From QHXW01 sp035280425 (GTDB taxonomy: Bacteria > Acidobacteriota > Terriglobia > Bryobacterales > Bryobacteraceae): DNA of 64,000 nt. The stretch is taken from the NCBI GenBank assembly GCA_035280425.1, contig DATEFW010000044.1, positions 124,001 to 188,000 on the forward strand, given 5' to 3'. The translations under genes were made by a program, and so were the position numbers. Positions within the stretch are counted from its first letter, which is position 1, and every line of letters begins with the position of its first letter. The notes under the pieces are model-generated. The model was not told where the DNA came from, did not search any database, and saw only the letters and a list, made by a program, of their open reading frames with translations. This document shows positions 43,871 to 52,274 of the stretch, in pieces.

Positions 43871-45381
43871 TTGCATGATTTCTGCTCCAGAGCTTCGCAC
43901 GCGGCCTTTTCCATCACCGCCCGCGGAGCGGATTCTCCCGTCCAGATCTCGAACTGGCGGACGGCCTGCTCGACGAACATTTCCAGACCCGGCACCACTA
44001 TTTTCCGCTGTTCACGGGCGCGGCGGATGAGCGTCGTTTCGACCGGGTTGTAGACCATATCGAACACGATATCGGCCGGAATCCTGCCGTCGAAAAAACA
44101 TTCATTGACATGCGGAAACATGCCAAGCGGAGTCGCGTGAACCAAGGCATCGAAGTGACGTTGCTCGATCTGCTCGCGAAGCAGGGGCTCCGCCCCACAA
44201 AGCCGGGAAAGCGCGCGGACGCGATCGGGATTGCGGCCCACGATGGATACCTTGGCTCCGGCATCGATCAAGGCGCAGGCTGCACCGCGGGCGGCGCCGC
44301 CGTTGCCGACGATCAATATCGAAGCCCGCGACGGCCGCAGGTGCTTCGCGAGCGGCGCCAATACCGATGCTGCGTCCGTGTTGGCGCCCCGCCATTTGCC
44401 GGCCTTTCGCCAAACCGTGTTCACCGCGCCGATACGGCGGGCCTGCGGGTCCACGACATCCAGATAACGGATGACTTTCTGCTTGTGCGGAATGGTTACG
44501 CTGAACCCGGAGACCGGCACTTTATCGGCAAGGGTGAAAAAATCCCGCAGGTGCAGCGGCGACACCAGGAAAGGCAAATAGACGGCGTCAATGCGGCGAG
44601 CCTGAAAACCACGATTGTGAACGGCGGGCGAAATGGAGTGAAGAATCGGATCGGCGATCACACCGTACACTTTTGCTTGCCGGGAAATTTTCTCGATGCG
44701 GTAGAGATGCCGCAACAACCGCGCGCTCACCTGCCCGGACGCCGTGCCGCTCGCGGTAGTAGGGGCAGCGTAGGTATACAAACCGCCGAAAGCCGGCGAA
44801 AGCACCCGTGTCGGAAAACCCAGCTCACCCACGGCCAGAACGATGAGCGGGGTGCGCGGGTGCGTACGCGCCAGCGCCAGGACCCGCGCGTTGTCCGAGG
44901 GTTTGCGTGCTGCGCTGACGATCTTATAGGCGTCGGCCGGCAACTGCGTCATGCGCTTCCAAACGGCATCGAGCTGCGGCGTGGTTTCAAAATTGTGGTA
45001 CGAGATAATGATTTGCGCGCGCCCGCGAAAGGCGCTAAGTTTTTCGGCCGCAACCTCGGCGGTTTCAATTTCTAGATCCACTGCTTCGGCTCCCGCATAC
45101 ACCGCGGCATCGAGAATCCGCAACTGATCCTCTACGCTGCCGTTGAACTTGCCATGATTCTGATGGCGCCGGCACGTTGCCAGAACGATGCATTCCGGAT
45201 GCTGCTTTAAAAAATCACGGATAACTTTGACGCCGTCCTCAGGATTATCGAGATAATCCAGCCGGAATTCCAAAAAACTTTCGCCGTGATCCGCTTCCTG
45301 GCGCGCATGCTCCAGCAGCGTGGACGCATCCGGCAATCCAAGAGCGATACAAATGCGAGGGAACGGCCGTTTCTGCGCCAT
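43867..45381 (-). CDS. aroDE: Bifunctional 3-dehydroquinate dehydratase / shikimate dehydrogenase
   Basis: 504 aa fusing two steps of the shikimate pathway. Residues about 8-220 are type I dehydroquinase: FLEFRLDYLDNPEDG, IISYHNFETTPQL with the general-base histidine, and AYKIVSAARKPSD with the Schiff-base lysine. Residues about 235-500 are shikimate dehydrogenase: VSGFSVTIPHKQKV with the catalytic lysine, GAVNTVWRKAGKWRGANTDA, and the NADP loop LIVGNGGAARGAACALIDAG. This domain order is known from plants, chlamydiae and some bacteria. No other aro gene is close. Confidence 0.95.
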   Translation of the reverse strand: MAQKRPFPRICIALGLPDASTLLEHARQEADHGESFLEFRLDYLDNPEDGVKVIRDFLKQHPECIVLATCRRHQNHGKFNGSVEDQLRILDAAVYAGAEAVDLEIETAEVAAEKLSAFRGRAQIIISYHNFETTPQLDAVWKRMTQLPADAYKIVSAARKPSDNARVLALARTHPRTPLIVLAVGELGFPTRVLSPAFGGLYTYAAPTTASGTASGQVSARLLRHLYRIEKISRQAKVYGVIADPILHSISPAVHNRGFQARRIDAVYLPFLVSPLHLRDFFTLADKVPVSGFSVTIPHKQKVIRYLDVVDPQARRIGAVNTVWRKAGKWRGANTDAASVLAPLAKHLRPSRASILIVGNGGAARGAACALIDAGAKVSIVGRNPDRVRALSRLCGAEPLLREQIEQRHFDALVHATPLGMFPHVNECFFDGRIPADIVFDMVYNPVETTLIRRAREQRKIVVPGLEMFVEQAVRQFEIWTGESAPRAVMEKAACEALEQKSCK

Positions 45382-45420
45382 GGCCTTTCGCGAGGTACTT
45401 AGAATATCACGCGGGGAACG

Positions 45421-46167
45421 TTACGAAACTGCCGTGGTCGTGGCTGCCTGAAGCCGTGCCTTCCACGCATCCAGAATGGCCGCAGTGGCGGTAGCGCCGA
45501 TGCGCGATGCACCGGCCTGGTAAGCTTCCAGCGCTTTCTCGAGCGTGCGCACGCCGCCCGCAGCTTTAACACCGACCCGTTCCGGTGAGTGGGCCCGCAT
45601 CAGCTTCAAATCTTCTACCGTGCACCCGGTTTCGGCAAAGGCGGTCGAGGTCTTGACGAAATCGACTTCCGCCCGGGCACAGATGCGGCACGCGACGATC
45701 TTCAGTTCATCGGTAAGAAACGCATTTTCCAAAATTACTTTCAGCAGCGCGCCCTGTTTATGGCACTCCTCGGCGGCTTGCAGAAGCTCCATTTCGACGT
45801 ATTGGAACTGGCGCGAGAGCAGCTTCGAAATGTTGAGCACCATGTCGACTTCTTGCGCGCCGCGCCGAAGCACGTCGCGAATCTCGTAGAGCTTCACCGC
45901 TGTCGTGGACGAGCCGTGCGGGAAACCGGCCAGGCTGCCGACCTTTACGCCCGATCCCTGAAGCACCCGGACTGCGAGTTCGACATCGCACGGCCGGACG
46001 CTCACGGCCGCCACCTGATAACGGTTAGCCAGCTCGCAGCCTGCGGCCACTTGCTCGTCGGTGAGCTCGGGCCGCACCAGCGAGTGGTCGATCATTTTGG
46101 CAAGATCCTGATAGGTTTTTAGCGGCGGTCTGGCTTCGGTCGGGTTCTGATCCATAATGTTCCCCAT
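45421..46167 (-). CDS. deoC: Deoxyribose-phosphate aldolase
   Basis: 248 aa class I aldolase converting 2-deoxyribose 5-phosphate to glyceraldehyde 3-phosphate and acetaldehyde. The Schiff-base lysine is in VDFVKTSTAFAETG, the second active lysine in RVGVKAAGGVRT, and LAGFPHGSSTTAVK is the family hallmark. The start is either ATG 46167 or ATG 46155. Both lie within the 3' end of the CBM9-like gene (37-49 nt overlap), so the two are translated from one message. No other nucleoside-catabolism genes are adjacent. Confidence 0.95.
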   Translation of the reverse strand: MGNIMDQNPTEARPPLKTYQDLAKMIDHSLVRPELTDEQVAAGCELANRYQVAAVSVRPCDVELAVRVLQGSGVKVGSLAGFPHGSSTTAVKLYEIRDVLRRGAQEVDMVLNISKLLSRQFQYVEMELLQAAEECHKQGALLKVILENAFLTDELKIVACRICARAEVDFVKTSTAFAETGCTVEDLKLMRAHSPERVGVKAAGGVRTLEKALEAYQAGASRIGATATAAILDAWKARLQAATTTAVS

Positions 46168-47021
46168 TGTCTCAATTGCGTGCGAATATCTTTAGCTCCG
46201 GCGAACCAGTCTTCGTGGTGGAAGTGGCCGAAGTTCCCGGCGCCCTTTTCCTTTTCATCCAAGTCGCCCAGGGCGATATTCAGGCCCATCGCGCGATCGC
46301 CCATCTCGACCGAATAGAATTTTCCAGGCTCAATTTCGAGACAAGGATCGAAACTGACGGCCCATTCAATAATGTAGCCCTTCCCGCCCGGCTTGGGTTT
46401 TGCGACCGCTTCCTGCGCTCCGGAGAGAATCCAGCGCTGATACGTGCGCCATGCCGCAGCGCGCGAGCGCGGCTCACCTTCGAGCAGGCCACCCGTCCCG
46501 ACACCGCCCTTACGCGACTTCGTCACGTTGCAAACCATCTGCCACGATGAGCCATTGCCGGCCGCTTCTTCGTCTCCCACCCAGTGGTTGGATGCGTTGA
46601 TCAGCAGTTCCATTTCATCGCCGAACCATGGATAACCGCGGCGGCTCAGCTCGTGCGCGTGCCGGTTCTCATCCGGCAGCCACCGCGGCGTGTCGATGCC
46701 GTAGAGCACGTCGTCGGTTACGTCGAAGGCGAAGTAGAGCCGCCGGCCATCGTGCTTCACATACCCGCGGAGAGATAGATCTTGCGGATCGGTCGTGCGG
46801 CTGAACTGCGGAACCCAGTCCGACACTCCGAAGAATTCGGTAGCGTCGTCCCACTCTCCCGGCGAGATCTTGCCATCGAGAACCGGCGTCGTGCCGCGAA
46901 ACGCCTCGAGCGTGCGCGGAAATTCGCCTGCATCGAGCGCCGCCGTAACGGCGCAGATTGCCGCCGCGGAAATAGACAGCAGCTTCAAAACCATTAAGGG
47001 GCGCGATCGGATAGGAAACAA
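46119..47021 (-). CDS. Exported CBM9/DOMON-like carbohydrate-binding protein
   Basis: 300 aa. A hydrophobic N-terminal segment (VLKLLSISAAAICAVTAAL) acts as a signal. The rest is one CBM9-like beta sandwich: TTPVLDGKISPGEWDDATEFFGV is the typical opening, LYFAFDVTDDVLYG and DEMELLINASNHW follow, and YIIEWAVSFDP lies near the end. Such domains bind sugars or haem; no catalytic residues are seen. It ends inside deoC and begins 12 nt after the cpoB stop, on the same strand, so it may be read from the tol-pal transcript. Confidence 0.85.
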   Translation of the reverse strand: MFPIRSRPLMVLKLLSISAAAICAVTAALDAGEFPRTLEAFRGTTPVLDGKISPGEWDDATEFFGVSDWVPQFSRTTDPQDLSLRGYVKHDGRRLYFAFDVTDDVLYGIDTPRWLPDENRHAHELSRRGYPWFGDEMELLINASNHWVGDEEAAGNGSSWQMVCNVTKSRKGGVGTGGLLEGEPRSRAAAWRTYQRWILSGAQEAVAKPKPGGKGYIIEWAVSFDPCLEIEPGKFYSVEMGDRAMGLNIALGDLDEKEKGAGNFGHFHHEDWFAGAKDIRTQLRQWGTLWIRTRPKPDRR

Positions 47022-47033
47022 CGGGAGGGAGTT

Positions 47034-47936
47034 CTAGCGCCGCTTCCGGGAGGCGGAGGAGGAGGCCGAAAGGCCCAGGGAGCGGAGCTGGGCCTTTGCC
47101 TTGGTAGCAGCATCGCTGCTGGGATAACGGCGGATCACTTCATGAAATTCCTTGGCGCCATCCATGCGCCGGTCTAGCTTCAAAAGCGTCCGGCCTTTCA
47201 TATAAAGTGCGTCGGGCGTTTTGTTGTTGGCGGGATATTTCTCCAGAACCATGTCGAACGCCGATAGCGCCTTGTCGAATTCGCCCTGTGAAAAGTGAAT
47301 ATCGCCGATCCAGAACTGCGCAGCCGGAGCCAGCGACGAATCGCTGTAATACTTGACGAAGTCGCTGTACTCCTGCAGCGCCAGATCGGCTTTGCCGCCC
47401 AGCCTGTCGCGGTTGGCATTGGAATAGAGAACGTCGCCCGAAATCGGCGGTGGGCTGTTCGATGCGGTCGGTCCCGACCCGGTCGGCGATGTGCTCCCGG
47501 GAGGAGGCGCCGCCGGCGTTTGCATGGTGCGCACGGCGTTGCTGAGATCGATGATTTGTTGTTCCAGTTTGCCCAGCCGCGCTGTCACATCCGCCATGGA
47601 ATTGCGGACCTCGGTGAACTCGGTAGTCATCTGGTCGACTTTAGCGCCGGTATTGGCGATGGGAGCAACGACTTCCTTGCCTTGCTGTCGTAGCTGCTCC
47701 TGAATGGCGCCCTGCAGCCCGGCTACCGAATTGCTCGCCTTGCTGGCCGAGTCGGCTGCCTGCTGGACCAGCACCTGCATAGCGGCCATTCTCTCGTCGA
47801 ACGAACGCTGCAGATTGCGCACCTGGTCCTGCAACTGCGCCACATCTCGTTGCAGTTCGACGATTTCCTTGCTGGCCGCCGGGCACAAAACCGGGAAAGC
47901 CAAAACAGCGGGCAATAAAAGGCGGCGGAATTTCAT
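47034..47936 (-). CDS. cpoB: Cell division coordinator CpoB / YbgF-like TPR protein
   Basis: 300 aa, periplasmic. Signal peptide to about residue 21. A coiled coil (residues about 22-130, QRDVAQLQDQVRNLQRSF) mediates trimer formation. A Pro/Gly/Ser linker (PAAPPPGSTSPTGSGPTAS) follows, then TPR repeats at the end (FDKALSAFDMVLEKYPANNKTPDALYMKG). It is the last gene of the tol-pal cluster, as in most Gram-negatives, and links peptidoglycan synthesis with Tol-driven outer-membrane constriction. The 91-nt gap to pal has no evident terminator. Confidence 0.93.
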   Translation of the reverse strand: MKFRRLLLPAVLAFPVLCPAASKEIVELQRDVAQLQDQVRNLQRSFDERMAAMQVLVQQAADSASKASNSVAGLQGAIQEQLRQQGKEVVAPIANTGAKVDQMTTEFTEVRNSMADVTARLGKLEQQIIDLSNAVRTMQTPAAPPPGSTSPTGSGPTASNSPPPISGDVLYSNANRDRLGGKADLALQEYSDFVKYYSDSSLAPAAQFWIGDIHFSQGEFDKALSAFDMVLEKYPANNKTPDALYMKGRTLLKLDRRMDGAKEFHEVIRRYPSSDAATKAKAQLRSLGLSASSSASRKRR

Positions 47937-48027
47937 GCGTGCCTCCTGTTCTGAGAGTAGGACACCTGCCCGCGGCTGTCCATGAGCCTCGGCACACCCG
48001 CGGACAGGCGCCCTAACGGATTTGACG

Positions 48028-48813
48028 TTACTGCGCGGTTACGAAGTGCGCATGGCGATTGCGTTGCCAGCATTCTTCGTTGGATTCCGTACAAACCGGC
48101 CGTTCCTTGCCGTAGCTGATGGTCTTCAGCTTGTCGCCTGGAACGCCCAGTTGCACCAGGAAGTCCTTGGCCGAGGTCGCGCGGCGGTCGCCCAGTCCGA
48201 GGTTGTACTCGGCCGAGCCTCGCTCGTCGCAATGCCCTTCGATGGTGATGACCGCGTTCGGAAAGTCGGCGAAAATGCGCTTCAAGGCGTCGGCATCGCT
48301 GGTGAGCACGGCGCGCGCATCGTCGCGGATGTCGCTCTTGTCATAATCGAAGTACGCATCCTTGACCTCGCGAGCCAGCCGCTGGTCGAGTGTTTCGGTC
48401 ACTTTGGGCGCCGGTGGTGGCGGCGGTGGCGCCGCGACGGTCACCGTTACGGATTTAGTAGTGTTCCCGCCCGGACCGGACGCGGTCAGGGTGTAAGTTG
48501 TGGTGTCGTTGGGGTAGACACTGCGGCTGCCGTTGGCCTGCACTGTGCCGACTCCGTTGTCGATCGACATCTGCTCGGCATTGGCCACGCTCCACTTTAG
48601 CGTGGACGATTGGCCGCGCTCGATCGAAGACGGTTCAGCCGAAAATTCGTTGATCACCGGCGCCGGCGGCTTCGGCGCTTCGGGCGGCGCTACTGCCGGG
48701 GGCGGTGGTGGTGGCGGTGGCGGCGCTTTCTTCTTGCAACCCGAAGCGAACGCGACCAAGGCTACCAGAACAATTGCGATCCAGATGACGCTCCATTTCC
48801 GTTTCAACAACAT
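48028..48813 (-). CDS. pal: Peptidoglycan-associated lipoprotein Pal, with an inserted Ig-like domain
   Basis: 261 aa, against about 170 in typical Pal. The lipobox FASGC gives a lipidated Cys26. A run of prolines follows, then an Ig-like domain (residues about 52-125, INEFSAEPSSIERGQSSTLKWSV to KSVTVTVAA), a second proline run and the OmpA-like peptidoglycan-binding domain (DYDKSDIRDDARAVL, then TIEGHCDERGSAEYNLGLGDRRA with the mDAP-binding Asp and Arg). It tethers the outer membrane to the wall and binds TolB. The extra domain may lengthen its reach. An AAGGA ribosome site precedes the ATG. Confidence 0.95.
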   Translation of the reverse strand: MLLKRKWSVIWIAIVLVALVAFASGCKKKAPPPPPPPPPAVAPPEAPKPPAPVINEFSAEPSSIERGQSSTLKWSVANAEQMSIDNGVGTVQANGSRSVYPNDTTTYTLTASGPGGNTTKSVTVTVAAPPPPPPAPKVTETLDQRLAREVKDAYFDYDKSDIRDDARAVLTSDADALKRIFADFPNAVITIEGHCDERGSAEYNLGLGDRRATSAKDFLVQLGVPGDKLKTISYGKERPVCTESNEECWQRNRHAHFVTAQ

Positions 48814-48847
48814 GATCCTTGCCTCCAGAACTTTTTTCGAGAACCAG

Positions 48848-50200
48848 TTATTTTCCCCAGACGGGTGTTTTGTTCTTGCCTTGCGTGGTCAACTGGCGCA
48901 ACTGAGTTCCGTTAGCCAGCATGGTCCAGATCTGTTGCAATCCACTGCGCGTCGACATGAACACCAGGTGCCGGCCGTCCGGCGCCCAGCTCGGGTTTTC
49001 GTTGCGCCCCTCGCTGTGCGTCAGCTGATCAAACCGGCGCGTGGCAACATCCATCAAGAAAATATTGAAATTCCCGGTCGCATATCCCCGCGTCCAGGCG
49101 AAAGCAATCACCTCGCCGTTGGGATTCCAGGACGGATTGGAAGCCTCACCCTCCCCATTCGTGAGCCGCTCGACCCCGGTCCCGTCGAAGTTCATCCGGA
49201 AAATCTGCTGTGGGCCTGAGCGCCCGGAAACGAAAACGATATCGTTGCCGGTTTTAGGGTTCACTTTCGGCTCCACCTCGATGGCGCGCGAGGAGGAAAT
49301 CCGCCTGAGATTGCTCCCATCCAAATTCACAACGTAGATCTGAGCGTACCCGCTGGCGGACGAAGAATACAAAAGCTGCTTTCCGTCCGGCGTGAAATCA
49401 GGCGTTGCATTCATCGACGCCTTCTGGTTATAGAACGGCAGGCGCCGCCCAGTCTCCGTAGAGAGTATAAATATAGCAGGATTTCCGTTAGCGTAGCTAG
49501 TAAAAGCTATTTTTGTGCCGTCCGGCGATACCGCCGGCATGATGGAAATTGAGTTAAACCGGGTTAGCTGCTTCTGATTGGAGCCGTCCGGATCCATCGA
49601 CCAGAGTTCCTGGTGCCCGCTCCGGTCGGAAACGAAATAAATGTGGCTGCCGAATAAGGACGTCCCTCCCCAGTGGGCCAGAATATCGGCGGCAAACTCG
49701 TGGGCCACTTTCCGCGCCCCCGCGTCATCCACGGTTCCAAAATAGCGTTTACCTAGGATCTGGGCGTTTGCGAGATTGGGTTGCGCGACATCGTAAAGCC
49801 AGCCGTAAAGCACCAGCGCGCCGTTCTGTTCGGCGGTGTACCCGATGGTCAGAAAGTTCGCATTTACCGGTGGCGAAGACCAGTCGGAAAGCCATAAGCC
49901 CCCCGCCGGAGTCCCGGGCCTGGACGGCTGGCGGAAGTCTTCGGGCCGCTGCGGCACCTGGAGCGGGTACATGCCCTTGGGCGCCATGGTCAATAAACCC
50001 GAATTCTGCAGATCGCCGAAGAGCGTCTCATTGAAAGCGCCCATCAACGGCGCTGTTGCTCCTGACCCGCGGAAATCCGGCACGGCAATGACCGGTACTT
50101 GACCGCCGGTGATCTTGATATAGACATCCTGCCCATAAAGCGCGGCCAGAAGGCCGGATAGGATGAGAAGAATTAGTGCTGCCAGAGATATTTTTTTCAT
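48848..50200 (-). CDS. tolB: Tol-Pal translocation protein TolB
   Basis: 450 aa. Signal peptide to about residue 21 (LLAALYGQD). An N-terminal alpha/beta domain (about 25-180, VIAVPDFRGSGATAPLMGAFNETL) is followed by a six-bladed PD40 propeller with the repeating IYFVSDRSGHQELWSMD, QLLYSSSASGYAQIYVVN and HLVFMSTRSGLQQIWTM patterns. It is periplasmic and relays energy from TolA to release Pal from peptidoglycan. It overlaps the TolA-like gene by 4 nt (ATGA) and is followed 34 nt later by pal. Confidence 0.96.
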   Translation of the reverse strand: MKKISLAALILLILSGLLAALYGQDVYIKITGGQVPVIAVPDFRGSGATAPLMGAFNETLFGDLQNSGLLTMAPKGMYPLQVPQRPEDFRQPSRPGTPAGGLWLSDWSSPPVNANFLTIGYTAEQNGALVLYGWLYDVAQPNLANAQILGKRYFGTVDDAGARKVAHEFAADILAHWGGTSLFGSHIYFVSDRSGHQELWSMDPDGSNQKQLTRFNSISIMPAVSPDGTKIAFTSYANGNPAIFILSTETGRRLPFYNQKASMNATPDFTPDGKQLLYSSSASGYAQIYVVNLDGSNLRRISSSRAIEVEPKVNPKTGNDIVFVSGRSGPQQIFRMNFDGTGVERLTNGEGEASNPSWNPNGEVIAFAWTRGYATGNFNIFLMDVATRRFDQLTHSEGRNENPSWAPDGRHLVFMSTRSGLQQIWTMLANGTQLRQLTTQGKNKTPVWGK

Positions 50201-50988
50201 CGCTTTAGCTCAAACGAGAATTCGATCGAGGCGTCACTTCTCTCGTAGCCCGCCGGCAACGGCGGGAACGGAGCTGCGTCGGCGATAGCCCGCTGCGCCG
50301 AGAGATCGAGCGCCAGGTTCCCACTGGTTTGCGCCAGGCGCACGCCGGTAACCGAGCCGTCGCGGCGAATGGAGAAGGTAACGACAACCGGCGGCGCACT
50401 CCGAATGCGCGGGTCCACATCGCCGGTACGCCATTTTTGCGCCACTTTCTGCCGGATCAGATCGACGTAGTAGCCGAAACGGTTGCCGAATGGCGAGCCG
50501 GGGCCCACACCCACTCCGCCCGCGCCCGCCTGGCCGATCAGCGGGCTTACCAGCGCCTGGCCCGTCTGGCTGTAAAGCTGATTCGGCCGGTCCACTTGCT
50601 TTTCGCGATACTTGTTCGTGCTCGCGGCCTTGCGCGATGGCTTCTTAGGCGCCGTGCGGCTCGGAATTTCAATAGCGTTCGGCTCCGGGGCTTTGACCTC
50701 CGGCTTCGCTACTTTTTCCGGCTTGGGCTCGGGAACCTCGGATTTGGTGTCGTTAGCTACCGGGTTGACAATCCCGCCCCGCGTGGGTAGCGGCACCTGC
50801 CCGACCACGTTCACCACCATGGCGGAGCCCCCTCCCGAATTGCGGTCGCCCCAAAATTCGCGCTTCCCCGACATCACCGAGAGCCAGACGATCGCGGCGA
50901 ACACCGAAACGTGCAGCGCGAGCGACCCTACCAGGGGCCGCTTGAGCGAATCCGGCTGATCCAGGATGTGGACGTTCGACGCCATCAC
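50197..50988 (-). CDS. tolA: TolA/TonB-like energy transducer
   Basis: 263 aa. One N-terminal helix (PLVGSLALHVSVFAAIVWLSV, about residues 18-38) carries the His that family members use for TolQR contact. A Pro/Lys/Glu linker (EVPEPKPEKVAKPEVKAPEP) and a TonB-type C-terminal domain (VVVTFSIRRDGSVTGVRLAQTSG, AIADAAPFPPLPAGYE) complete it. Position between tolR and tolB argues for the TolA role, though the C-terminal fold is of the TonB class, as often in non-enterobacterial Tol systems. Overlaps of 4 nt occur at both ends. Confidence 0.9.
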   Translation of the reverse strand: MMASNVHILDQPDSLKRPLVGSLALHVSVFAAIVWLSVMSGKREFWGDRNSGGGSAMVVNVVGQVPLPTRGGIVNPVANDTKSEVPEPKPEKVAKPEVKAPEPNAIEIPSRTAPKKPSRKAASTNKYREKQVDRPNQLYSQTGQALVSPLIGQAGAGGVGVGPGSPFGNRFGYYVDLIRQKVAQKWRTGDVDPRIRSAPPVVVTFSIRRDGSVTGVRLAQTSGNLALDLSAQRAIADAAPFPPLPAGYERSDASIEFSFELKR

Positions 50989-51428
50989 CGGCCTCGTTTT
51001 TCGGCTGAATCCTCCGGCTGCGTTACGACATTGACCGTAATTTTGGCTTCGTTGAGCTCGCTCATGACCTGCACGATGGGATCCCAGGTGGTGCCTTTAT
51101 CCGCCCGCAGATAAACGGCCTGCCCGGCGAAACGCGATTTGAGAATGCCCCCGAGCGCATGGATGTTGACCGCCTTATCGTTCAGGTAAAGATCGCCGTC
51201 GCGCGTGATGTTGATCACTGGCAGTACCTTGGCGCTGTCGCGCACCTGTCTCACCTTGGGTACATCGACTTCAATGCCGAACTCCATCACGTGTGCGGTC
51301 ATCATGAAGATGATCAGCAGCACCAGCACGACATCGACGAACGGAGTGACGTTGATTTCCGAGAGCGCGGGCGCACCGTGAAAACGCCGCCTTCCCGGCG
51401 CACCGCCGCCGTTCACGCTGATAGCCAT
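50985..51428 (-). CDS. tolR: Biopolymer transport protein TolR (ExbD family)
   Basis: 147 aa. One helix (residues about 30-50, FVDVVLVLLIIFMMTAHV) contains the aspartate that uses the proton gradient (SEINVTPFVDVVLVLL). A periplasmic domain with KVLPVINITRDGDLYLNDKAV follows. It pairs with TolQ to energise TolA. It follows tolQ by 6 nt and overlaps tolA by 4 nt. Confidence 0.95.
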   Translation of the reverse strand: MAISVNGGGAPGRRRFHGAPALSEINVTPFVDVVLVLLIIFMMTAHVMEFGIEVDVPKVRQVRDSAKVLPVINITRDGDLYLNDKAVNIHALGGILKSRFAGQAVYLRADKGTTWDPIVQVMSELNEAKITVNVVTQPEDSAEKRGR

Positions 51429-51434
51429 GGCCCC

Positions 51435-52121
51435 TCACTCTCCGTAGCTTCGATCGGTCAGATTCAGGAACTCGAGCGAAAAATCGTCCATGCGCGCTCC
51501 GATTTCCTTGATGATGTTGCCGAAGTGGTTATAGAAAATGGCCGCGGGAATCGCCGCCGCCAGGCCTACCGCGGTGGCGATCAGCGCCTCCGAGATGCCC
51601 GGACCCACCGCGCGCAGGCTCGAACTGCCCTGCTGCCCGAGCTGCTCGAACGCGCGAATGATGCCCAGCACCGTCCCAAACAGCCCGATGAACGGGCTGA
51701 CCGAAGCGGTGGTGGCGAGCCATCCCATGTTGCGTTCGAGCTTCGCCAGTTCCTCGCTCGTCCCCAACTGCAGCGTGCGCTCGAGCGTCACTTTGTTGCT
51801 GACCTTCCCCCGCTGCTTCAGTTGCCGCGCCACTTCTTCGTAGCCGAAGTCGAACACTGCAACCAGCGGCGACGGCCGGAACTGCTCGCTGGCCACCATG
51901 ACGGCGTCCAGCCCGTTGGCCTTTCGGAATGCGCGCAGAAAACGATGATCCGCCCTCCGTGCCCGGCGAAACGTGCTCCACTTAGCGAAAATGATGGTCC
52001 AGGAGAAGATCGAAAAGAACAATAAAATCACCAGCACGCCCATCGTCAGGGGCGTCGACCGGTTGACCATTTCCCATATATCTACTTGCAGCAATAGTGC
52101 CGGTATCGCAGAAGCCGTCAA
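51435..52121 (-). CDS. tolQ: Proton channel protein TolQ (ExbB family)
   Basis: 228 aa with three helices (about residues 22-45, 130-155 and 168-195). The channel motif region reads LATTASVSPFIGLFGTVLGII, then GPGISEALIATAVGLAAAIPAAIFYN. The start is TTG at 52119-52121: GAGGAG lies 5 nt upstream, whereas the first internal ATG (codon 18) has none and would cut into the first helix. First gene of the tolQ-R-A-B-pal-cpoB order. A 153-nt divergent intergenic region separates it from recN. Confidence 0.94.
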   Translation of the reverse strand: MTASAIPALLLQVDIWEMVNRSTPLTMGVLVILLFFSIFSWTIIFAKWSTFRRARRADHRFLRAFRKANGLDAVMVASEQFRPSPLVAVFDFGYEEVARQLKQRGKVSNKVTLERTLQLGTSEELAKLERNMGWLATTASVSPFIGLFGTVLGIIRAFEQLGQQGSSSLRAVGPGISEALIATAVGLAAAIPAAIFYNHFGNIIKEIGARMDDFSLEFLNLTDRSYGE

Positions 52122-52261
52122 ACTTTCTCCTCAATTGCAAATGTAGCATAAGAACCCGTACGAATCGGAGAAATCGCACGTTCCTTCGAACATTTTCTTC
52201 CGGAAATGTTTGCGTGTCGCGCGGCATAAGCCGGCTGCGGTTGCCCCGCCGCCAAACCTCG

Positions 52262-52267
52262 TATAAT
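52262..52267 (+). promoter_or_regulatory. TATAAT box, probable leaderless promoter of recN
   Basis: A perfect -10 hexamer ends 7 nt before the recN ATG at 52275, so transcription would start on the start codon. No ribosome site is present. LexA-type SOS boxes were not seen in the short space. Confidence 0.5.
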
Positions 52268-52274
52268 CGGCTCG

